DNA of 64,000 bases from Sphaerochaetaceae bacterium (GTDB lineage Bacteria; Spirochaetota; Spirochaetia; Sphaerochaetales; Sphaerochaetaceae). The notes beneath the pieces are model-generated. The model was not told the DNA's origin. It searched no databases and saw nothing but the letters and a program-made list of their open reading frames with translations. Positions within the stretch are counted from its first letter, which is position 1, and the number at the start of each line of letters is the position of its first letter. The translations under genes and the position numbers were made by a program. This document shows, in pieces, positions 9,172 to 16,546 of the stretch. The stretch lies in assembly GCA_016302165.1 (NCBI GenBank), contig JAEDOD010000001.1:1-64000 (forward strand), in the 5' to 3' direction.

Positions 9172-9942
9172 TTGTATTCTTCCCTGATTAAGGCTCCCGT
9201 TCTCACTGAAGATAGAGAAAGGGAGCTTATTTCATTTCTTAAGGAAAACAGCCTTAGCTTCAATGATCTCAAGCTATTGAATCTTGCCTTTACCCATACT
9301 TCCTATGCCAACGAATGCAGGGGAAGCTCAGATAGCTATGAGCGTCTGGAGTTTCTTGGAGATTCCATCCTGGACATGATTACAGCTGAGTATCTCTTTG
9401 AAAACTACTATAACGAGTACCATGAAGGCGACTTTACCAAGATCAAGGCTGTGGTAGTCAGTGAGGATTCCCTTTCAGAGGTGGCAAGAAACAGACACTT
9501 TGAGAAATATATCCTTATTGGTAAAGGAGAAGCCCTTCAGGGTGGAGCCATGAAGAAGGCCATCCAGGCCGATGTGATGGAAGCTGTAATCGCTGCTGTC
9601 TATCTGGACCAGGGCCTTGAGAAGGCAAGGGAATATGTGCTTTCCTTCATTCCTTTCCAGATTGAGAAGGTCATCAGAAACCGTGTTTCCTACAAAGACT
9701 ACAAGACCAAGCTTCAGGAATACTGGCAGAAGAAGAGGGGCAAGGTCCCTGAATACACTACCATAGGCCATGACGGTCCTGACCATGAGCAGGTCTTCCA
9801 TGTGACAGTGACTCTTGGAGGCAAGGTCTATGGACCAGCTGACGGAAAGAACAAGAAGCATGCAGAGCAGAATGCTGCAAAGCTTGCCCTGATTCATCTG
9901 GGCCTTGAGCCCAACGACGGAAAGAAGAACGATAGGGAATGA
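9172..9942 (+). CDS. rnc: Ribonuclease III
   Basis: 256 aa double-strand-specific endoribonuclease that processes rRNA and structured mRNAs. Visible: THTSYANE, the RNase III signature ERLEFLGDSILD (catalytic Glu/Asp), ADVMEAVIAAVYLD (second acidic site) and a C-terminal dsRNA-binding domain (YKTKLQEYWQ... to HAEQNAAKLALIHL). The start is TTG at 9172, one base after the acpP stop, with AAGGAA inside the end of acpP 10 nt upstream. Its TGA stop lies in the loop of a terminator hairpin. Confidence 0.96.
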   Translation: MYSSLIKAPVLTEDRERELISFLKENSLSFNDLKLLNLAFTHTSYANECRGSSDSYERLEFLGDSILDMITAEYLFENYYNEYHEGDFTKIKAVVVSEDSLSEVARNRHFEKYILIGKGEALQGGAMKKAIQADVMEAVIAAVYLDQGLEKAREYVLSFIPFQIEKVIRNRVSYKDYKTKLQEYWQKKRGKVPEYTTIGHDGPDHEQVFHVTVTLGGKVYGPADGKNKKHAEQNAAKLALIHLGLEPNDGKKNDRE

Positions 9943-9954
9943 CCTATCGTTTTT
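9928..9954 (+). terminator. Terminator shared by convergent rnc and cca
   Basis: AACGATAGG (9928-9936) pairs perfectly with CCTATCGTT (9943-9951), loop GAATGA, then TTTC. The rnc stop (9940-9942) is in the loop and the cca stop (9944-9946) in the 3' arm. On the minus strand the stem is followed by CTTCTTT, so it may act in both directions. Confidence 0.8.
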
Positions 9955-11275
9955 CAATTTCTCTTGCCTTTTCCAGAAGAATCTCCCTTTCATTCTTTCC
10001 AGGGTCATCAATTACCATCTCCAGAAGAAGGGAGAGGACCCTTCCCATTTCCGGCCCTTTTTCCACTATGCCCAAGAGGTCCTTACCGTTTATCTTCAGA
10101 TCCTTGAGAGTGAGGGCGGCGGAGGAGGAAAGCTCAGCCTTGATTCTCTCCTTCAGTCCATCGTCACTTACTTCCTCTGGAAGCGCTGTTGTTGCTTTTC
10201 TGTCTGCTTCCCTAAGGAGAAAGAGATTGTCCAGGTTTTCCTTTCCCACCCTGACTATCAGCCGCCTGACGCTTCCGTCTGACCAGAGGGGAGAGTAGAG
10301 GAACATATGTTCCCTGATGAAAAGGCATACCTGGTCCCTTTCCTCATTTGAAGACTTCAGTCTTGTCATGATGGCCCGTGCCATTTCCTCTCCCACCGTT
10401 TCGTGGTGGTAGTAGGTCCATTTGTCTCCATCTCTCTTTTCTGTAGCTGTCTTGCCAATATCGTGGAAAAGGGCTGCAAGCTTTACTGTTACTGGAGCTC
10501 CCAGGTCCCTTGCAGCTTCAAGAGAGAGCACGAGATGCTCATAAAGGTTTTCCTTGTGGTAGCCATGACCTTCTATTCTCCGTGTCTCCCATAGCTCGGG
10601 AAATAGGATCTCCATCAGTCCAGACTTCTCCATAGCCTCCAGACCCATTCTTGGGAAAGGAGAGTCTACAAGACGGAAGAACTCCTCCCTTATCCTCTCT
10701 CGAGAGATATTCCTTATGTTTTCCTTCAGGGCCTTCATGGCAGAAAGGGTATTTCCTTCAATGGAGAAGCCGAGCTTGGCTGAGAACCGGGCTGCCCTCA
10801 TCATCCTCAGTCCGTCTTCCTTGAAACGCTCCATGGGATTGCCGATTGCCCTGATAGTTCCATTTTTCAGGTCACTTAGGCCATCATGCATATCGATTAT
10901 CTCACCGTCCTGTACATTTGAAGCCAAAGCGTTGATGGTGAAGTCTCTTCTTTTCAGGTCCTCTTCCAAAGACCTGACAAAGCATACATTGTCTGGATGA
11001 CGGGAATCAGAGTAGTCGCCTTCTGTACGGAAGGTGGTTATCTCATAGCTTCCACCCTTAAAGAGTACAGTTACAGTTCCGTGCTTTATCCCTGTGTCGA
11101 TGGTGCGGCGGAACATGGACTTCACTTCCATGGGAAGAGCATCAGTTGTGAAGTCGTAGTCGTGGCTTGGTTTTCCCAGTACATAGTCCCTCACAGCTCC
11201 TCCCACAAGGTATAGGGAGAAGCCGTTTTTCTGGAATATATCAGATAGAGCCTTAAGTTCTGGAGATACTGTCAT
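9944..11275 (-). CDS. cca: CCA tRNA nucleotidyltransferase with HD domain
   Basis: 443 aa class-II nucleotidyltransferase. LVGGAVRDYVLG and DYDFTTDALP (catalytic Asp pair), then FRTEGDYSD, EEDLKRRDFTINA and RMMRAARF give the polymerase and neck domains; an HD phosphohydrolase domain follows (LFHDIGK, YYHHETVG). Such proteins complete or repair the 3' CCA of tRNA. I chose ATG 11275 because GGAGGA (11282-11287) is 6 nt away, while the ATG at 11281 abuts it. A second family member at 38970 looks like poly(A) polymerase, so this copy is the better CCA candidate; sequence alone cannot prove the split. Confidence 0.88.
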   Translation of the reverse strand: MTVSPELKALSDIFQKNGFSLYLVGGAVRDYVLGKPSHDYDFTTDALPMEVKSMFRRTIDTGIKHGTVTVLFKGGSYEITTFRTEGDYSDSRHPDNVCFVRSLEEDLKRRDFTINALASNVQDGEIIDMHDGLSDLKNGTIRAIGNPMERFKEDGLRMMRAARFSAKLGFSIEGNTLSAMKALKENIRNISRERIREEFFRLVDSPFPRMGLEAMEKSGLMEILFPELWETRRIEGHGYHKENLYEHLVLSLEAARDLGAPVTVKLAALFHDIGKTATEKRDGDKWTYYHHETVGEEMARAIMTRLKSSNEERDQVCLFIREHMFLYSPLWSDGSVRRLIVRVGKENLDNLFLLREADRKATTALPEEVSDDGLKERIKAELSSSAALTLKDLKINGKDLLGIVEKGPEMGRVLSLLLEMVIDDPGKNEREILLEKAREIEKR

Positions 11276-11387
11276 CTTCATTCCTCCATTATAGAAGAGA
11301 GAAGGAGGAAAGGGAAAGCTTTATAGAAATCGATGGTGCCGATATCTCAGGGTAAGGCATATTCAAATCCATATCCTGAGTTTTTTG

Positions 11388-11415
11388 TTGACTGGTGGAG
11401 GAGTGAGGGTATAAT
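11388..11415 (+). promoter_or_regulatory. Promoter of the LacI-type sugar operon
   Basis: TTGACT (11388-11393), 16-bp spacer, perfect TATAAT (11410-11415). The operator palindrome starts 4 bp further on, over the expected transcription start. Confidence 0.8.
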
Positions 11416-11419
11416 CAAA

Positions 11420-11439
11420 TTATGTGCACGAGCACATAA
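11420..11439 (+). promoter_or_regulatory. LacI-family operator palindrome
   Basis: TTATGTGCACGAGCACATAA: perfect 8-bp arms TTATGTGC/GCACATAA around a central CG, the symmetry typical of LacI-family operators. Placed just after the -10 box, where a bound repressor would block initiation. The likely ligand is the regulator at 12944-13948, which would then autoregulate. Confidence 0.75.
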
Positions 11440-11459
11440 AAGAAGACACGGAGTTGAAT

Positions 11460-12944
11460 ATGAAGAGAAATGTACCAGAAGTCAAAATGGGAATAATCGC
11501 TGTCAGCAGAGACTGCTTTATACGCACCCTCTCTGAATCAAGAAGAGTGAAAGTGGCGGAGGAGACAAGGGCCCTTGGTCTCGACATCAGCGAGATATCA
11601 GTGGTTGTGGAGAACGAAAGGGATGCCATGAAGGCCCTGGAGGAAGCGAAGGCTAAAGGCTGCAATGCCCTTTGCGTATTTTTGGGAAACTTCGGTCCTG
11701 AGACTCCTGAGACATTGATCGCCAAATACTTTGACGGGCCTGTCATGTATGCAGCGGCTGCAGAAGAGAGGGGCGATAACCTTGTTGACGGCAGAGGAGA
11801 CGCTTACTGCGGAATGCTGAACTGCTCCTATAACCTGAACTTGAGGAATATTCCGGCCTACATCCCTGAGTATCCTGTGGGAGACAGTAAGGCTGTAGCA
11901 AGGATGATAGTGGACTTTGTTCCTGTGGCCAGGGCCATAATTGGATTGAAGAAGCTGAAGATAATCACATTCGGACCTCGCCCTCAGGATTTCTTTGCTT
12001 GTAATGCTCCAATCAAGGGACTCTATGACATTGGTGTTGAAATAGAGGAGAACAGCGAGCTTGACCTTCTGGTCTCCTATAAGGCCCACGAAGGGGACGA
12101 GAGAATCGAAAGCGTAGTGAAGGACATGGCAGAGGAACTGGGTCTTGAAGGAAACAGATATCCTGACCTTCTTCCAAGAATGGCTCAGTTTGAGCTGACC
12201 CTCCTTGATTGGGCTGAGAGCCATAAGGGAGAGAGGGAATTTGTTGTATTTGCTGATAAGTGCTGGCCTGCCTTCCCTGAGGCCTTCGGCTTTGAGCCCT
12301 GCTATGTGAATTCCAGACTTGCCTCCCGTGGTATTCCTGTGGCCTGCGAAGTGGATATCTATGGCGCACTTTCGGAGTATATCGGAGCTTGCATTACAGA
12401 AAGCCCTGTTACACTTCTGGATATCAACAACACTGTGCCTAGGGATATGTACGAAAGTGAAATCAAGGATAAGACTGGATATAAGGAGAATGATGTATTC
12501 ATGGGCTTCCACTGTGGAAATACTCCTCTCTCCTGTCTTTCCTGTGGTGCTGTAAACTACCAGATCATACAGAATAGGCTTCTTGAAAACGGTGGTGAGC
12601 CAGATTTCACCAGAGGAACACTGGAAGGAGATATCAGGAGCGGAGAAGTTACCATCTTCCGTCTCCATGCCAATAGCGACGGCTCATTGGAGGCATATTG
12701 CGCAGAAGGTGAGGTGCTTCCTGTGGCCACAAGAAGCTTTGGAGGAATCGGAATCATTGCTGTGGACGAAATGGCTAGGTTCTATCGCCATGTGCTCATA
12801 AGAAAGCATTTCCCACATCACACAGCTGTTGCCTTCGGCCACATCGGCAAGGCCTTCTATGGAGTGTTGGATTATCTGGGAGTGAAGGACGTTTCCTATA
12901 ACAGGGGAAAGGGTAATCTCTATCCAGAGGAGTGTCCCTTTTAA
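11460..12944 (+). CDS. L-fucose/L-arabinose isomerase family protein
   Basis: 494 aa from ATG 11460 (GGAG at 11450-11453, 6-nt spacing); the GTG at 11424 lies inside the operator and has no ribosome site. Belongs to the FucI/AraA-like aldose-ketose isomerase family (COG2407 type): FLGNFGPETPE near the N-terminus, ACEVDIYGALSEY (metal-ligand Glu region), FHCGNTPLSC and AFGHIGK (metal-ligand His) near the C-terminus. These Mn2+ enzymes isomerise aldoses such as fucose, arabinose or xylose. With the downstream FGGY kinase and mutarotase it makes an isomerase-kinase route, but the sugar cannot be read from sequence. Confidence 0.85.
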   Translation: MKRNVPEVKMGIIAVSRDCFIRTLSESRRVKVAEETRALGLDISEISVVVENERDAMKALEEAKAKGCNALCVFLGNFGPETPETLIAKYFDGPVMYAAAAEERGDNLVDGRGDAYCGMLNCSYNLNLRNIPAYIPEYPVGDSKAVARMIVDFVPVARAIIGLKKLKIITFGPRPQDFFACNAPIKGLYDIGVEIEENSELDLLVSYKAHEGDERIESVVKDMAEELGLEGNRYPDLLPRMAQFELTLLDWAESHKGEREFVVFADKCWPAFPEAFGFEPCYVNSRLASRGIPVACEVDIYGALSEYIGACITESPVTLLDINNTVPRDMYESEIKDKTGYKENDVFMGFHCGNTPLSCLSCGAVNYQIIQNRLLENGGEPDFTRGTLEGDIRSGEVTIFRLHANSDGSLEAYCAEGEVLPVATRSFGGIGIIAVDEMARFYRHVLIRKHFPHHTAVAFGHIGKAFYGVLDYLGVKDVSYNRGKGNLYPEECPF

Positions 12945-13948
12945 TGGCGACCATCAAGGATATTGCCCAGGCGGCAGGAGTATCCCGGGGAACAGTGGAC
13001 CGTGTCCTCCACAATCGGGGGCACGTGGATCCTGCTGTGGCTGAAAGGATATTCAATATTGCCAAGGAACTGTCATACCGCCCAAATAGGGCGGGGCAGG
13101 CCTTGGCCAATATGGGACGGAAAAGGCGCATTGGAATAGTGATGCCATCCCTTTCAAATCCCTTCTTCCTGGATATTAAGAACGGGATGGAGAAGTCTGG
13201 GGAAGAAAATGAAATGGCCCTTACCTTCTTCCACTACTCCGGCTACGGTGAGAAGGAGTGCCTCGGAGCCCTCAAAGAGGCCATAGAGAATTCAGATTCC
13301 CTGCTTCTCACTCTTCCAGACTACAGAAGTGTGGTGGAGGAGGCAGAAGCATCTTCTCTTCCCTTCGCCTCGATTAACACTGGGCTTTCCTCTTCCTCTT
13401 CGCTTTTCTACTCAGGCCCCGACTATAGGCAGAAGGGAAGAATCAATGCCGGCCTACTGTCCTTGATGTGTTCTTCCTTTACTCCAAGGGTGCTTTTTTT
13501 AAGGGGAAACTCCCAGATGAAGGGACATATGGAGATTCTTGAAGGCTTCAAGAGTGCAATGGATGAAAGAGGTACCAGGTATTCCTTGGCAATGGATATT
13601 GATACCGAGGATGATGACGCCATCTGCTTCAAGGCCACTAGAAGTGCCTTGGAGAAGGATAAGGAGATAAACACTGTGTTCATTTCCACAGCAGGCTTTA
13701 AAGGTGCCATGGATGCAATTGGAGACCGTAAGCTCTTTGTCTTTGCGTCTGACGACACAGCTCTGATTTCTGCTGCCCTTGAAGAGGGAAGAATAGTATG
13801 GACAGTGTCCCAGGACCCCTATCTCCAGGGATACTACGGAGTGAAGAAGATGGCTGAATACCTCGTTACTGGAGAGAAGCCCACAGACTTCCTGTCTAGG
13901 AATGTGGTGAAGATTAGGGAGAACATTGGAGAGAAAGTATGCTTGTAG
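12944..13948 (+). CDS. LacI-family transcriptional regulator
   Basis: 334 aa. N-terminal helix-turn-helix TIKDIAQAAGVSRGTVDRVL followed by the hinge helix region (RPNRAGQALANMGRKRR), then a periplasmic-binding-protein-like sugar-sensing domain (IGIVMPSLSNPFF, FISTAGFKGAMDAIG, DDTALISAALEEGRIVWTVSQDP). ATG 12944 overlaps the isomerase TAA by one base. It lies inside the operon it probably controls, with the palindrome at 11420-11439 as likely site. GTVDRV (rather than TVSRV) in the recognition helix is a known variant among sugar regulators. Confidence 0.92.
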   Translation: MATIKDIAQAAGVSRGTVDRVLHNRGHVDPAVAERIFNIAKELSYRPNRAGQALANMGRKRRIGIVMPSLSNPFFLDIKNGMEKSGEENEMALTFFHYSGYGEKECLGALKEAIENSDSLLLTLPDYRSVVEEAEASSLPFASINTGLSSSSSLFYSGPDYRQKGRINAGLLSLMCSSFTPRVLFLRGNSQMKGHMEILEGFKSAMDERGTRYSLAMDIDTEDDDAICFKATRSALEKDKEINTVFISTAGFKGAMDAIGDRKLFVFASDDTALISAALEEGRIVWTVSQDPYLQGYYGVKKMAEYLVTGEKPTDFLSRNVVKIRENIGEKVCL

Positions 13949-15408
13949 CAGGAATCGACCTTGGGACACAGTCTATCAAGGTCTTGGTATATGATAGCTT
14001 GGAGAAGAGGGAGGTTTGTGTTTCCTCCTGTCCTCTTGACCTTATTTCCCGTCCTGACGGATCCAGGGAGCAGAAGGCAGAGTGGTATCTTGAGGCCCTT
14101 CGAAAGTGCTTTTCCTCCATTGATGGAGAAGTGAAGAAAAACATTGAGGCCCTATCTGTCTCCGGCCAGCAGCATGGCTTTGTACCTCTTGGAAAGGATG
14201 GAGAAGTGCTATGGAATGTGAAGCTCTGGTGCGATACTTCCACGGCCCAGGAGTGCAGTGAAATTGAAGAGGCTTTTGGCGGAAGGGAAAAAGTTATCGA
14301 AGAGGTTGGTAACCCCATTCTTCCTGGATATACAGCATCAAAGATACTGTGGCTGAAGAAGAACCATAGGAAAGAATATGAGGCCATGGACTACGTGCTT
14401 CTTCCCCATGACTACCTTAACTATTATCTCACGGGAGAGATAGTAATGGAAATGGGAGACGCTTCCGGAACGGGCCTATTGGACATAAGGAAGGGAGAGT
14501 GGCACAAAGGGATGTGCTCTGTCATTTCCTCCGATCTACTTAATAAGCTTCCTCCAGTGAAGTCTGGCCCCTTCATCCTTGGAAGCGTGAGAAAGGAAGT
14601 GAGGGATGAGCTGGGACTGGGAGAAAGAGTTCTGGTCGCCAGCGGCGGCGGTGACAATATGATGAGCGCCATTGGAACGGGAGCGGTAAAGGACGGTGAG
14701 ATGACCATAAGTCTTGGTACTTCCGGCACCCTTTTCGCTTCCTCCTCCAAGCCACTTATAGACAGTAAGGGAAGGCTTGCAGCCTTTTCTTCCTCCCATG
14801 GCTCCTATCTTCCCCTTCTCTGCACCATGAACTGCACTGTGGCTGTTGAGACAATGAGAAAGGAGATGGAATTGGATGTGGAGAATTTCATGGCGGAAGC
14901 CCAGAAGGCTCCCATAGGATCTGAAGGCCTTGTGATGCTTCCGTTCTTCAATGGAGAAAGAGTTCCGGATTTCCCTAAGGGAGAAGCCCTTGTCGGTGGA
15001 ATGAACATGACCAATGTGAAGAGAAGCAACATTGCCCGCTCTGCTCTGGAGGGAGTAAGCTTCGGCTTCCTTCTTGGGCTGGAAGCCTTCAGAGAGCTTT
15101 CCTTCTCTCCGACTGTAATATCACTTACCGGTGGAGGATCTAGAAGTCCCTTCTGGAGACAGATGATTTCTGATATCACGGGAGTTGAAATCAGATGTCC
15201 AAAGAGCGGAGAGGCGGCTGCCTTCGGAGCAGCCCTTCAGGCTCTTGCAGCTATGGAGAATAGAAGTGTTTCTGAAGTTGCAGAGGAACATTTGAGCTTT
15301 GATGAGGACAAAAGGGCCTTCCCTGATGAAGAGAAGCACAGAAAGTATATGGAAGCCTACGAGAAATGGAAGGTTTACTGCGGGGCTTTGACACCTATAT
15401 TCAAATAA
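13939..15408 (+). CDS. xylB: FGGY-family carbohydrate kinase, xylulokinase-like
   Basis: 489 aa. AGIDLGTQSIK (phosphate-1 motif, residues 4-14), SVSGQQHGF (73-81, the xylulokinase-type substrate loop), SLGTSGTLF and LTGGGSRSPFW (adenosine motif) define an FGGY kinase. SGGGDNMMSAIG carries the catalytic-base Asp. It would phosphorylate the ketose made by the upstream isomerase, most simply D-xylulose, though ribulose or fuculose analogues remain possible. It overlaps the LacI gene by 10 bp. Confidence 0.9.
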   Translation: MLVAGIDLGTQSIKVLVYDSLEKREVCVSSCPLDLISRPDGSREQKAEWYLEALRKCFSSIDGEVKKNIEALSVSGQQHGFVPLGKDGEVLWNVKLWCDTSTAQECSEIEEAFGGREKVIEEVGNPILPGYTASKILWLKKNHRKEYEAMDYVLLPHDYLNYYLTGEIVMEMGDASGTGLLDIRKGEWHKGMCSVISSDLLNKLPPVKSGPFILGSVRKEVRDELGLGERVLVASGGGDNMMSAIGTGAVKDGEMTISLGTSGTLFASSSKPLIDSKGRLAAFSSSHGSYLPLLCTMNCTVAVETMRKEMELDVENFMAEAQKAPIGSEGLVMLPFFNGERVPDFPKGEALVGGMNMTNVKRSNIARSALEGVSFGFLLGLEAFRELSFSPTVISLTGGGSRSPFWRQMISDITGVEIRCPKSGEAAAFGAALQALAAMENRSVSEVAEEHLSFDEDKRAFPDEEKHRKYMEAYEKWKVYCGALTPIFK

Positions 15409-15423
15409 TAAAAGGAGTTTGAG

Positions 15424-16347
15424 ATGAAAAGTATAAGAATTGAAAACGGAAGATACTCGGCCCTTATTCTGGACCAGGGAGCAATCCTCTACTCATATTG
15501 CGTTGACGGCCACGATGTAGTGCTGGGCTTTGAGAACCTGGAAGACAACATTGCCTCCACTTCCTTCTTCGGTCAGGTGGTGGGGCCCTTTGCAAACAGA
15601 ATCAAGGACGCTGTCTACAGGGATGAAGAAGGAGAGCATGTTCTTGAGAAGAATAATGGAAAGAACCATCTCCACTCAGGAACCAGGAACTATGGCTTCC
15701 AGAAGTGGGAAGTTGAGGAGAAGACTCCTTGTTCCGTAACTCTTTCCCTATTCTCTCCCGAGGGGTATGGCTTTCCGGGAGACCAGAAGGTAAGAGTTAG
15801 ATACTCTCTTTCAGAGGATGGAAGACTTAAGCTGGAGTATAGGGTGGAGGGAGAAAAAAAGTGCCCTGTGAACCCTACAAACCATGCATTCTTCTCCCTT
15901 AGGGGAAAGGGAGACGTGAGGGATAGCTTGGTCACGATTCCTGCAGACGAATACCTGGAAGTTGACGAAGGCCTGATTCCGACTTCTGTCAGAGCTGTGG
16001 AGGGCACAGACTTTGATTTCAGAAAGCCATTTGTTTTGGGAGCAAGACGTAACGGTGACTATGACAACTGCTTTGTTTTGAAGGAAGGAGCTGTGGTGAG
16101 AGTGGAGAACGATGAATATGCACTGGAAATGAAGACCAGTCTTCCTTCAGTCCAGTTCTACACTTCCGGCCACCTGAATAGAAAGGAGAAGGGCAAGGAA
16201 GGAATGGACCTGGTTCCATACACAGGCTTCTGCCTGGAGTCTGAGTACTACCCGGATTTTCCCAATCGTCCTGAGTTCCCTGGCTTTTATGTAGACAAGG
16301 AAAGAGTCTACGAAAGCTGGACCGAATACAGGCTGATCAAGAAGTGA
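15424..16347 (+). CDS. galM: Aldose 1-epimerase, copy 2
   Basis: 307 aa, same fold and length as the protein at 6703-7653. VVGPFANRIKD, NHLHSG (His), TNHAFF (catalytic His) and CLESEYYPDFPNRPEF (catalytic Glu) are conserved. AAAGGAG sits 9 nt before the ATG. As last gene of the isomerase-LacI-kinase operon it would supply the correct anomer of the imported sugar to the isomerase. Confidence 0.93.
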   Translation: MKSIRIENGRYSALILDQGAILYSYCVDGHDVVLGFENLEDNIASTSFFGQVVGPFANRIKDAVYRDEEGEHVLEKNNGKNHLHSGTRNYGFQKWEVEEKTPCSVTLSLFSPEGYGFPGDQKVRVRYSLSEDGRLKLEYRVEGEKKCPVNPTNHAFFSLRGKGDVRDSLVTIPADEYLEVDEGLIPTSVRAVEGTDFDFRKPFVLGARRNGDYDNCFVLKEGAVVRVENDEYALEMKTSLPSVQFYTSGHLNRKEKGKEGMDLVPYTGFCLESEYYPDFPNRPEFPGFYVDKERVYESWTEYRLIKK

Positions 16348-16352
16348 AGAAA

Positions 16353-16391
16353 GGGGAGGGAAGAGATTCTCTCCCTTCTCTCTTTGTCTTT
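16353..16391 (+). terminator. Terminator of the sugar operon
   Basis: Purine arm 16353-16365 pairs with pyrimidine arm 16369-16380 over 12 positions with one bulged A, two G-T pairs and an ATT loop, followed by TCTTTGTCTTT. It begins 6 bases after the galM stop. Confidence 0.6.
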
Positions 16392-16418
16392 CAGCATAGA
16401 GATTTGTCTCTCCCTATG

Positions 16419-16448
16419 TTGCCCTTTCTTTGGAGAAAGCATTAGAAT
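16419..16448 (+). promoter_or_regulatory. Possible ileS promoter
   Basis: TTGCCC (16419-16424), 18-bp spacer, TAGAAT (16443-16448). About 100 bp of untranslated leader would follow; I see no T-box landmarks in it. Confidence 0.35.
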
Positions 16449-16546
16449 GTAGGAACGGGATGTAGGACACCCCTTGTTTTGCTTTGGCCCTTACAGGGAG
16501 AAAGACGGTGCCCCATTCCTTTTCCATTGCAGATAGGAGAACGACA

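Noticed and set aside
11598..12668. 356-codon minus-strand ORF inside the isomerase gene
   Set aside because: Shadow of the isomerase frame; no ribosome site or recognisable domain.
16392..16546. T-box leader before ileS
   Set aside because: No AGGGTGGNACCGCG-like T-box sequence and no specifier/antiterminator arrangement in the leader.
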